Assembly: GCA_947166625.1 (NCBI GenBank) | Contig: CAMVEX010000008.1 | Span: 1-64,000, forward strand | DNA length: 64,000 nucleotides | Direction of reading: 5' to 3' | From: an uncultured Clostridia bacterium | Lineage (GTDB): Bacteria; Bacillota; Clostridia; Oscillospirales; Acutalibacteraceae | Part shown: one piece after another, positions 19,734 to 27,647 of the stretch | Layout: every line of letters begins with the position of its first letter | Position numbering within the stretch: the first letter of the stretch is position 1 | Program-made: the position numbers and the translations under genes | Notes under the pieces: model-generated | The model's input: only the letters and a program-made list of their open reading frames with translations | What the model was told of the DNA's origin: nothing | Database searches by the model: none

Positions 19734-21100
19734 AAAAGACGGTCAAGCGCGCCGCGGTCGTTTATGTGCTGATAGCATTCTTCCTCGCGGGCACGGCAAT
19801 ACTTGTCGCTCAGTTTTTCCTTCACGGAGCGGATTGGGCGGCAAACAAGGTGAATTCTCACATCTATTCAAACGGAACGGTGGTAAACGCCGGCACGATA
19901 TATGACAGAAACGGCAAGGTGCTGGCCCAGAGCGTAAACAACAAAAGAGTTTTCATAAACACCTCGTCAAATATGCGCAAGGCGATATTGCATATAGTGG
20001 GCGACACATCGGGAGTTATCTCCACCGGCACACACAATCTTTACCGCAGCAATCTCTCGGGCTACAACTATTTTGACGGGATCCTGAATCTCAAAAAGAA
20101 GGGCACCGGCTCGGAGCTGAAGCTGAATATCGACTGCGAGGCGAACCGTATCGCCTACGAGGCGCTCGGCAATTATAACGGCACCCTGATAGTATGCAAC
20201 TATAAGACGGGCGAGCTTCTGTGCAGCGTTTCAAAGCCTTCTTATGATGTGAATTATGTGCCTTCCGACCTTCGCACAAATCCGATATACGAAGGAGTTT
20301 TCCTCGATAAAGCCGTTTCGGGGCAATATACCCCCGGCTCGATAATGAAAATAATAACCGCCGCCTGCGCGATAGAGAATATACCCGATATAGATTCTCG
20401 CACCTTTGAATGTGACGGCGAATTCAACACCGCGGACGGCAAGGTCATCTGCAACGGAGTCCACGGAAAGATAAATTTCAGGCAGGCTCTCAATCAATCC
20501 TGCAACTGCGCGTTTGCGGAGATCTCTCTTGAACTCGGAGCGGATAAACTGCTTGCGACGGCGAAATCTCTCGGATTCAACAAACGCCTGAGCGCCAAAG
20601 AGGTGCCGCTCACAATGAGCCGCTTCAATCCCTCAAAAGAGAGCAAAAGAGAACTCGGCTGGGCGGGTATCGGCCAATCCACAACAAGAATAAACCCCAC
20701 TCACTTCCTCGCGATCATTAACGCGATTGCAAACGGCGGGACGGGCTACGCTCCGGACAGGATCCTCTCAATGGGAGCGCTCGGCGATGTGGTGGGCAGA
20801 ATGCCCGCGGTGCTTGTCAAAATGAATCCCGAAACCGCGTTGAAGCTCAAGGATATGATGCGCTCAAATGTGACCGATAAATACGGGGATTGGAATTTCC
20901 CGGGGCTTGAAATGTGCGGCAAAACGGGCACGGCGGAGATTGACGGCAAAAAAAGCACCTCGGTATTCGCGGGCTTCTCTCAGAAGAGCGGGCTTCCGCT
21001 CTCCGTTATCTGCATCGCGGAGGAAGCGGGCTGGGGCTCGGGAGTCGCCATGAAGGCCTCAAATACAGTCCTTCAGTATTTCCTGAAAAACTATGAATAA
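19730..21100 (+). CDS. Penicillin-binding protein transpeptidase (PbpA/FtsI-like)
   Basis: N-terminal TM; SxxK 'PGSIMKI', 'SCNCAF', KTGTAE; overlaps SEDS gene by 4 nt. Confidence 0.93.
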   Translation: MKKTVKRAAVVYVLIAFFLAGTAILVAQFFLHGADWAANKVNSHIYSNGTVVNAGTIYDRNGKVLAQSVNNKRVFINTSSNMRKAILHIVGDTSGVISTGTHNLYRSNLSGYNYFDGILNLKKKGTGSELKLNIDCEANRIAYEALGNYNGTLIVCNYKTGELLCSVSKPSYDVNYVPSDLRTNPIYEGVFLDKAVSGQYTPGSIMKIITAACAIENIPDIDSRTFECDGEFNTADGKVICNGVHGKINFRQALNQSCNCAFAEISLELGADKLLATAKSLGFNKRLSAKEVPLTMSRFNPSKESKRELGWAGIGQSTTRINPTHFLAIINAIANGGTGYAPDRILSMGALGDVVGRMPAVLVKMNPETALKLKDMMRSNVTDKYGDWNFPGLEMCGKTGTAEIDGKKSTSVFAGFSQKSGLPLSVICIAEEAGWGSGVAMKASNTVLQYFLKNYE

Positions 21101-21118
21101 TGATGCTTCCGGGCATAA

Positions 21119-21152
21119 AAAACGGGTCTGTCAAAAGGCAGACCCGTTTTGA
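21119..21152. terminator. Bidirectional terminator between convergent genes
   Basis: AAAACGGGTCTG-TCAAAAGG-CAGACCCGTTTT. Confidence 0.85.
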
Positions 21153-21158
21153 GTTATT

Positions 21159-21473
21159 TCAGTTTGTTTTCTTTTCGGGCACGATCGTTATGGCGCATAT
21201 CATATCCGAATTGATGATCCTCGTTTTTTTCTTTTCCTCGATCATTATCCAGTTATCCTCGACCGAGATAACGGTGCCCTGCGAGCCCAGAGATTCATTG
21301 AAAAGATTGACGGTGACGGTCTTTCCGATAAGGTTTTTTATCATTTCAACTGACATTTTCCTTTGTCTTCCTTTCCGTTTTTTGATTTTTTGAAGTTTTA
21401 TGAAATTGTTTGAGGAGCGAATGAGGATTATCGCAATCAAAATGCACATCAGAGAAGGAAAAATATAAGGCAT
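21159..21473 (-). CDS. Small protein with Sm-like/YlxW-like beta fold C-terminus (start uncertain: 21473 with TM, or 21356)
   Basis: MSVEMIKNLIGKTVTVNLFNESLGSQGTVISVEDNWIMIEEKKKTRIINSDMICAITIV; purine-rich RBS precedes internal Met at 21356. Confidence 0.55.
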   Translation of the reverse strand: MPYIFPSLMCILIAIILIRSSNNFIKLQKIKKRKGRQRKMSVEMIKNLIGKTVTVNLFNESLGSQGTVISVEDNWIMIEEKKKTRIINSDMICAITIVPEKKTN

Positions 21474-21476
21474 GGT

Positions 21477-22283
21477 TTAATGATCATCTCCTCTGTATCG
21501 CGCATTGTATTCACCGGGAGTGTAGAGAAGGTCCTCGACATTAGTGTAATCTATGGCGCAGTAATAAATGCCCTTTCTCGCTCCGCTTGAGAGCACCTCA
21601 AAGGGGTAGAGGAAAACGATATCAAAATCCGTGATGCAGAAACTATCCCTGCTGAAAAGCTGATCGAGTATCTCTCTCTGCTCATCGGAGATAGGCACAT
21701 TCGCCCTTGTGGCATAGGTGCGATCCGCTTCCTCGGCTATCAGCGCCTTCATTGCGCCGTCGGATTTTTCATCCGCGCTGCGGTAAAGGGAATCAAGGGT
21801 CATCCTCTTGCCGGTTTCGAGAGAAAAGGTGCATCCGAAAACCCCGCCTTCATCCTTTTCGGGGTCTGTGCCTCGCTTTTCCGTGACGGTGTATGATACC
21901 GTGAAATCCGTTTCGGAATATTTTTTACAGGTGATCTTTGTGACGGTCGGCTTATCAATTCCGAATCTGTCCTGCGTTTCGATAAGCGAAGGCAGACCGT
22001 CCGTAATTGATTTTACCTGCTCCTCGCGGTAGTCAACAAACCATTTCGCGATGGATTCGGCGACCTCGGGGCGCTCCTTGCTCTCGATAAGCGGATAGGT
22101 CATATCGAGCTTTGCGCGGATCCTGCCGCTGTCATCCTTGAAATCATAAGTAATATTCTCGTCTTTTTCGGTCATATAAGCGACGGTTGTTTCGGTTTTG
22201 CTCTCCGTATCATCCTTCTTGCCGCAGGAGCAGAGCGAAAAAATGATAAGGATCGCCATTGAAAAAGCAAGCAGTCTTTTCAC
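21477..22283 (-). CDS. Lipoprotein with DUF3298/RsiV-like C-terminal domain
   Basis: Lipobox FSLCSCGKK; GTG start at 22283 behind GGAGGTGAG. Confidence 0.65.
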   Translation of the reverse strand: MKRLLAFSMAILIIFSLCSCGKKDDTESKTETTVAYMTEKDENITYDFKDDSGRIRAKLDMTYPLIESKERPEVAESIAKWFVDYREEQVKSITDGLPSLIETQDRFGIDKPTVTKITCKKYSETDFTVSYTVTEKRGTDPEKDEGGVFGCTFSLETGKRMTLDSLYRSADEKSDGAMKALIAEEADRTYATRANVPISDEQREILDQLFSRDSFCITDFDIVFLYPFEVLSSGARKGIYYCAIDYTNVEDLLYTPGEYNARYRGDDH

Positions 22284-22435
22284 GGTCTCACCTCCGGGCC
22301 GCCCTACAGGGCGCAATATACACTTTTATTATACTGCAACGCCGCGGCGTTGTCAATCGGCATAAAAATAACATTGAGTCCGCCGGCTTTTTATGTTATT
22401 ATAAGTCCACACACAGTGCGAAGGAGAATCTGAAA

Positions 22436-22912
22436 ATGTTCAGAAAAATGAGAAGGATCAAACAGCAGGTCAGCGAAGAAAAATGCTCGGAGATTTTGCG
22501 CAGCGAATGGCGCGGAGTGCTCGCAGTACACGGCGAGGACGGCTATCCCTACGCCTTCCCGATGGATTTTTATTATGATGAGGCAAACAAAAAGATATAT
22601 TTTCACTGCGCGAAGGCCGGGCATAAAACAGACGCGCTAAAAGCCGATAACAGGGTATCTTTTTGCGTCTATGACGAGGGTTTTCGCAAAGAGGGCGAGT
22701 GGGCGCTCAATATAACGAGCGTCGTGATTTTCGGCAGGATCAGATTTATGACGGATCCCGCCGAGATATTTGAAACCGCCAAGACTTTCGGCGGCAAGTT
22801 TTTCCCTACAAAAGAGGAACTCGATCACGAGCTTGAAACCGCTCTGGCAAGAGTTCAGATGCTTGAGCTGACGATAGATCACATGACGGGAAAGCTCGTA
22901 AATGAGAGCTGA
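22436..22912 (+). CDS. Pyridoxamine 5'-phosphate oxidase-family FMN-binding protein
   Basis: GVLAVHGEDGYPYAFPMDFYYDEANKKIYFHCAKAGHKTDALKADNRVSFCV. Confidence 0.88.
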   Translation: MFRKMRRIKQQVSEEKCSEILRSEWRGVLAVHGEDGYPYAFPMDFYYDEANKKIYFHCAKAGHKTDALKADNRVSFCVYDEGFRKEGEWALNITSVVIFGRIRFMTDPAEIFETAKTFGGKFFPTKEELDHELETALARVQMLELTIDHMTGKLVNES

Positions 22913-22925
22913 AAAGAGCGAAAAA

Positions 22926-22953
22926 AACAAAAATACCCGCCTTGAAGCGGGTA
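22926..22953 (-). terminator. Rho-independent terminator of the NUDIX gene
   Basis: ATACCCGC-CTTGAA-GCGGGTAT with A-tract on + strand (T-tract on - strand). Confidence 0.7.
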
Positions 22954-22961
22954 TATGACGA

Positions 22962-23699
22962 TCAGGCGGTGATGCCCGCTTTGACGAGATAATCTCTCGC
23001 GTGGCGCAGCATATTTTTGTCATTGGCGAATTTGAGGGTGTCGATGGCGCGGTCATAATCGAGCCAGATATAATCCTCTATCTCTTCCCTTTGAATTATG
23101 GTCTGGGTGTCATCCGTCTTAGCGAGGTAGATGGTGACGGATTTTTCAATATTGCCGTGGATGGTGTATTCCGCCTTGTAGGAGAATGAGGGGAGGATCT
23201 TGATATGGATCCCCGTTTCTTCAAGGACTTCGCGCACGGCGGTCTGCTCATTCGTTTCTCCGCGCTCAACGTGCCCCTTGGGAAATCCCCAGTTGGATGA
23301 GCGCTTGTTTTTTATCAGCAGATAACGGATGCCGTCATTGATAAATCTGTAAACTATCGCTCCGCAGGAGCGCTCATAGAGGCAGCTCAGACGGTATTCT
23401 CCGCCCGCGATCGCGAAAGAGACTGCGTCCTCTACCTGATTCAATATAAATCTTGTGCTTTTGGGGGCGACCACATAGACGGGGCGGCTCTCGCCCTCCT
23501 TCTCTATGCTTGCTATCACCCTGCCGTCAAATGTTCTCACGGGATGGTCGATTCCCATGATATACGCTCCGTATTGAATATTATCGAATCTTTTTTTACC
23601 CTCGATAACGCCGTAATTGAGCCCGTAGGTAAATCCCGATTGATTGTTTACGGAGTGGATGGGGTTGGTTACCCTGACTCTGACATACTTGCCGAGCAT
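22962..23699 (-). CDS. NUDIX hydrolase with N-terminal pyrophosphatase-like domain
   Basis: NUDIX box GHVERGETNEQTAVREVLEETGIHI; N-term resembles small inorganic pyrophosphatase-like domains (NYGVIEGKKRFDNIQYGAYIMGIDHPVRTFDGRVIA). Confidence 0.82.
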   Translation of the reverse strand: MLGKYVRVRVTNPIHSVNNQSGFTYGLNYGVIEGKKRFDNIQYGAYIMGIDHPVRTFDGRVIASIEKEGESRPVYVVAPKSTRFILNQVEDAVSFAIAGGEYRLSCLYERSCGAIVYRFINDGIRYLLIKNKRSSNWGFPKGHVERGETNEQTAVREVLEETGIHIKILPSFSYKAEYTIHGNIEKSVTIYLAKTDDTQTIIQREEIEDYIWLDYDRAIDTLKFANDKNMLRHARDYLVKAGITA

Positions 23700-23839
23700 T
23701 ATACCACACCTTTCAGAATGGCCGTAACAGCCACGGTATAGAGCAAATCCGTAAACTTAAGGCAAGGAACGGCGCCCCTTTAACTGAAGATTTGCTCACA
23801 CAATGGAAATATTATACTAAATGAAAGCGGGCAACACAA
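23700..23839 (-). promoter_or_regulatory. Promoter TTGTGT-N17-TATAAT and ~105-nt structured leader of the NUDIX gene
   Basis: -35 at 23834-23839, -10 at 23811-23816; leader contains GAGCAAATC/GATTTGCTC stem and ATACC/GGTAT stem abutting the start codon. Confidence 0.5.
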
Positions 23840-23990
23840 TACTTTTTTTGATATTTTTAAGAGAAAAAACCGATTTTTTTGCCGGGTCAGGGCAAATTTT
23901 TTGAAATTTCTTCGTTTTTTTCAAAAATTTCTGCAACAAAAGCGAAAAAATTCCACACTGATATTTGAAAGTGAAAGCGGGGAGAAAATT

Positions 23991-24524
23991 TTGAGCGACG
24001 AAATACGTAAATATGTCATTGCCGCTCAAAACGGCGATGCCGACGCCTTCGGCGAATTATATTCCATATATAAGAATGAAATGTATCGCTACGCCTGCAT
24101 TGTGGTAGGCGACGCGGACGGCGCCATGGACGCGGTCTCGGACGCTGTGCTTGAAGCTTTTTCGGGCATAGGAAATCTCCGCAACGCTGACTCTTTCAAA
24201 GGATGGCTTTTTAAGATATTGAATGCGGCCTGCCGCCGACAGTATAACTCCGGAAACAGCGCTCTCCCCCTGCTGACGGATTCCGGAGAAACCGATTCGG
24301 GCGGCATAGATACCGCCGAGCTTTCGATCGATCTCGAGCGCGCGCTCTCCTCGCTTGCGCCCGAAGACAGGCAGATCGTTATGATGCGGGCGGTCACGGG
24401 CCTGGGCAGCCGCGAAATAAGCGAATCGCTCGGTATGAGCGACACGGCGGTGCGCTCAAGATATTCAAGGGCTATAGCAAAGCTCGGAAAAATTCTGAAG
24501 GAAGGAGGCGAAGACGATGGATAA
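23991..24524 (+). CDS. ECF-type RNA polymerase sigma factor
   Basis: Sigma r2/r4: DADAFGELYSIYKNEMYRYACIVVGDADGAMDAVSDAVLEAF, GLGSREISESLGMSDTAVRSRYSRAIAKL; TTG start behind GGGGAG. Confidence 0.85.
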   Translation: MSDEIRKYVIAAQNGDADAFGELYSIYKNEMYRYACIVVGDADGAMDAVSDAVLEAFSGIGNLRNADSFKGWLFKILNAACRRQYNSGNSALPLLTDSGETDSGGIDTAELSIDLERALSSLAPEDRQIVMMRAVTGLGSREISESLGMSDTAVRSRYSRAIAKLGKILKEGGEDDG

Positions 24525-26331
24525 TGAGAAAGAGATCCTCGACCTCATAGGCAAAAAGTTTGAAGAAGAGGCGAAGCGCACTCAGGTGCCCGATGCCCTC
24601 TCCGTAGAAAATACAGTTGCCATGCTCAAAGCCAAAGCGGCACGGCCCGCGGCGGTCAAAGAGCCGGTCAGCATCCGCTCGGCTGCGGCAGAAGCCGAAA
24701 AATACCGCAGACAGATCGCTTATCTCAAGCGGATCATCGCCGTTGCGGCGTCGCTTCTCGTTGTAGTCGTCACAGCCCTCATCCTCAACACCAGGAATAA
24801 TATTTCCATAACGGGCAAGAAGAATAATTCGGGAGCGGACGATATTACTCCCGAAAAAATTGCCGAATATATTTACGGAGCGGTCAAAAAGACCGATAAA
24901 AAATCCTCATCGCAGAGCACCACAAAGAAGTCAGGAGTATTCAAATCATCCGCGGATGATGAAGAAGCCGTTTCGGAGCCGACCACCTTGCTCGCTCAGC
25001 AGAAGGTGCCGGAGGCCGTGATCTCAGGCTCGGGCAAAATCAACGCCAAGGTCAATTTCATCCGCTGTGACGGCAAGTATATTTACAGATATGTTACCGC
25101 GACAAGCTCGGAGGAAACGAAATCATATATCGACATCGTTTCGCTCTCTTCTCTCGAAAGAGCGGGCGAAAAGACGATAATTCCCGGCGGGAAATGCTTT
25201 GATATCATCGTCAGCGGCAACACTCTCGCGGCGCTCATGAAGAGCGACAGGAGCGTAAAGGTCGAATATTACGATATTACGGACAGATCCTCACCGGTAA
25301 AGAGCGGCGAATACACCCAGAGCGGTGAGTTTTCTCTGGCGGCCGAAAAGGGCGGCAAACTTTTTATCATCACAAACTGCGAGACCGACACACCCGCAAA
25401 TTCCGTAAACGGAAACCAGGCGGAGCTCACGCAGGAGGATTCTATCAAAAATGAAAATCCCCTCGGCGGCTACACCTTCATCACCGCGACGGATATAAAC
25501 AATCTCAATTCCGAGATAGTCAAGGGCACCGTCAGCGGCAGATATTCCGATATAATCGCCGACGGATCGGGCGTTTACCTCGCCTACGAAAGCACCGACG
25601 GCGAGAGCGGAGCGAAAAGCGTCGAAATAGACAGGCTCACCCTCTACGGCAACAATTTCAAAGCGGCGGCTTCCGCAAGCGTAAAAGGAGCCATGGCGGG
25701 CAGTCCGGCGGCCGTTCAGGGCGGTATCGCCGTAGTGACGGAAAATAACAAAAGCGTGGATCTCACGGTCCTCAGCGCTTATCTCGAGCCGGTCGCCTCG
25801 GCGGAGAATATTTATTCGGGCAAGGTGTCCGGAGTTTATTCAAACGGCGGCAGTGTATGTATCAGCGGCAGCGACGGGGTCGTTACCGCAGGCGTATCGG
25901 ATGACGGAAAGATAACCGTTTATCAGCCCTCCGGCTCAGGCAGCCGCACGGCCAGCGCCGGCGAAGTATCCGGGCGCGGCATCACCGTGATCCAGGGCAA
26001 GCCCGATTCCGAAGGCAATTCCGAATGGACCATGATAAATTCCTCGGGCGAGACGGTCAGCTTCACTCTTGACAGCCGCTCGATCTCGATCGATCCCGCA
26101 AGAGAATCGGTCGGCACCGAATCCGGCGATAAGGTCGGGATCCCCGTTAAAATAAACAAGAGCAGAGGCTACCTCTTCTTTTCAACGGATGTGAAGGGCA
26201 GGCTCACCGCTTATCCCAAGCCCTATATATTCAAGGCGGCGGATAATGACATCTGCTTTGTTTCGGGAGACAGCTTTTACATTGTTTCAAATGACAGCAT
26301 AACCTCGGTCTCGCTTTCGGAGATAATCTGA
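24517..26331 (+). CDS. Membrane-anchored secreted protein with C-terminal beta-propeller domain, likely anti-sigma partner
   Basis: Overlaps sigma gene; single TM IIAVAASLLVVVVTALIL; 'IRCDGKYIYRYV..', 'VSLSSLERAGEKTIIPGGKCFDIIVSGNTLAALM' propeller-like repeats. Confidence 0.75.
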   Translation: MDNEKEILDLIGKKFEEEAKRTQVPDALSVENTVAMLKAKAARPAAVKEPVSIRSAAAEAEKYRRQIAYLKRIIAVAASLLVVVVTALILNTRNNISITGKKNNSGADDITPEKIAEYIYGAVKKTDKKSSSQSTTKKSGVFKSSADDEEAVSEPTTLLAQQKVPEAVISGSGKINAKVNFIRCDGKYIYRYVTATSSEETKSYIDIVSLSSLERAGEKTIIPGGKCFDIIVSGNTLAALMKSDRSVKVEYYDITDRSSPVKSGEYTQSGEFSLAAEKGGKLFIITNCETDTPANSVNGNQAELTQEDSIKNENPLGGYTFITATDINNLNSEIVKGTVSGRYSDIIADGSGVYLAYESTDGESGAKSVEIDRLTLYGNNFKAAASASVKGAMAGSPAAVQGGIAVVTENNKSVDLTVLSAYLEPVASAENIYSGKVSGVYSNGGSVCISGSDGVVTAGVSDDGKITVYQPSGSGSRTASAGEVSGRGITVIQGKPDSEGNSEWTMINSSGETVSFTLDSRSISIDPARESVGTESGDKVGIPVKINKSRGYLFFSTDVKGRLTAYPKPYIFKAADNDICFVSGDSFYIVSNDSITSVSLSEII

Positions 26332-26388
26332 AATATGATCGGGTTTCGGGAATTACCTCTTATTTTTCCTGTAAGTCGGGGGACTTAA

Positions 26389-26460
26389 GGAGCAGTTGAG
26401 AGCAGGGCAAGGTGGCACCGGATTTTATCCGCTTGCTCTGCTCCTCATTCCGCTTTTTTG
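26389..26460 (+). promoter_or_regulatory. T-box-like antiterminator / terminator hairpin
   Basis: GAGCAGGGCAAG-G-TGGCACC-GGAT-TTT-ATCC-G-CTTGCTCTGCTC followed by TTTTTT. Confidence 0.45.
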
Positions 26461-26516
26461 TTAAAATCGCATATTTTTGCTCTTTTCGCCCCTGTAACCA
26501 TTATATATAAATATAC

Positions 26517-26545
26517 TTGACAAAACAAAAAATTGACATTACAAT
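26517..26545 (+). promoter_or_regulatory. Sigma-A promoter of the sortase-substrate gene
   Basis: TTGACA (26517-26522) - 17 nt - TACAAT (26540-26545). Confidence 0.8.
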
Positions 26546-26585
26546 ATAGGTGTCTTTTAAGAATATTCGAAAGGATGGTCATTTT

Positions 26586-27113
26586 ATGAAAAAGACAGCA
26601 ACAGTTATTATATCCGCTATTCTTGCTCTTATGATGGTATGCACGATTTCCGTTATCGGCTTTGCGAAGGTCGTTGATGAATCCACCACCGCTCCCACCA
26701 CCAAGGCTGCGGATACCACCAAAGCGGCAGATACCACCAAGGCGACCCCCACTACCGATCCCCAGAACGCAAAGAACTCCACCACCAAAAAGGCTGAGGA
26801 ATCCACCACCAAAAAGAGCGCCGAAGATCTTCTCAAGGATCTCAGCAGCGCGGTCGATAAGCTCGGCAGCACCACTCTTCCCAACTCCGTTACCGAGGAT
26901 AATGCCGATGTAGTTACCAATCCCAGCGGCGTTACCGCAGTTCAGGATGATGACGCTACCTCAAAGGCAGCCGTTTCCTCAACCAGAAAAGCAGCGGCAG
27001 TCAGCAGCAGAGTCCCCAACACCGGCAGCAGCGTTGTTGCTCCCGTAGTTGCTCTCCTTGCTCTCGCGGCAGGCACAGTCGCCGTCGTTAAGACAAAGAA
27101 GAACGAAGACTGA
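26586..27113 (+). CDS. Thr/Lys-rich secreted protein with C-terminal sortase signal (VPNTG)
   Basis: Signal peptide; repeats 'DTTKAA', 'STTKK'; C-term VPNTGSSVVAPVVALLALAAGTVAVVKTKKNED. Confidence 0.8.
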   Translation: MKKTATVIISAILALMMVCTISVIGFAKVVDESTTAPTTKAADTTKAADTTKATPTTDPQNAKNSTTKKAEESTTKKSAEDLLKDLSSAVDKLGSTTLPNSVTEDNADVVTNPSGVTAVQDDDATSKAAVSSTRKAAAVSSRVPNTGSSVVAPVVALLALAAGTVAVVKTKKNED

Positions 27114-27132
27114 TTTAACCGTATAAAAGATT

Positions 27133-27163
27133 AACACGGGCAGAAAACTGCCCGTGTTTTTTT
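27133..27163 (+). terminator. Rho-independent terminator
   Basis: AACACGGGCAG-AAAA-CTGCCCGTGTT + T-tract. Confidence 0.9.
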
Positions 27164-27177
27164 ATCGTTTTTATGTG

Positions 27178-27647
27178 TCAGACCGTGATATCGGCAAAAT
27201 CCGCGGAAATATATTCCGCAAGAGAGGCGGGGTTTAAGCCGAGCATCAGGCCTCTGCGCCCGCCGCTGACAAAGATTTTATCAAAGAGGATTGCTGTTTC
27301 GTCTATAACTGTCGGAAACTGTTTTTTCATCCCGACGGGGGAGCAGCCTCCCCGTATATATCCCGTAACGGGGAGCAGATCTTTTACATGGAGCATTTCG
27401 GCTTTTTTATCGCCGAAATGCTTTGCCGCTTTTTGAGGTCAAGCTCATCGCAGACGGGTATGCAGCAGACTCCGAAACCGTTTTTATCGCCGGTTATCAC
27501 AAGGGTCTTGAACACGCTGTCTTTATCCCTGCCCGTTTTCTTTGCGACAGATGCGCCCGAGAGATCGCTCTCATCCACTTCATATTCGAGTATCTCATAA
27601 TCTATGCCGGCGCTTTCGAGCAACCTCATCACATTGCTTTTATTCAT
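27178..27647 (-). pseudogene. ybaK: Cys-tRNA(Pro) deacylase YbaK/EbsC family, split by a frameshift
   Basis: ORFs 27384-27647 and 27178-27396 together give a full YbaK fold; frame is restored by adding one A in the AAAAA run (..DLKK|AAKHFGDKKAEMLHVKDLLPVTGYIRGGCSPVGMKK..). Confidence 0.8.

Noticed and set aside
21100-21393. 97-aa ORF on + strand
   Set aside because: Spans the bidirectional terminator and is antisense to the small conserved - strand gene.
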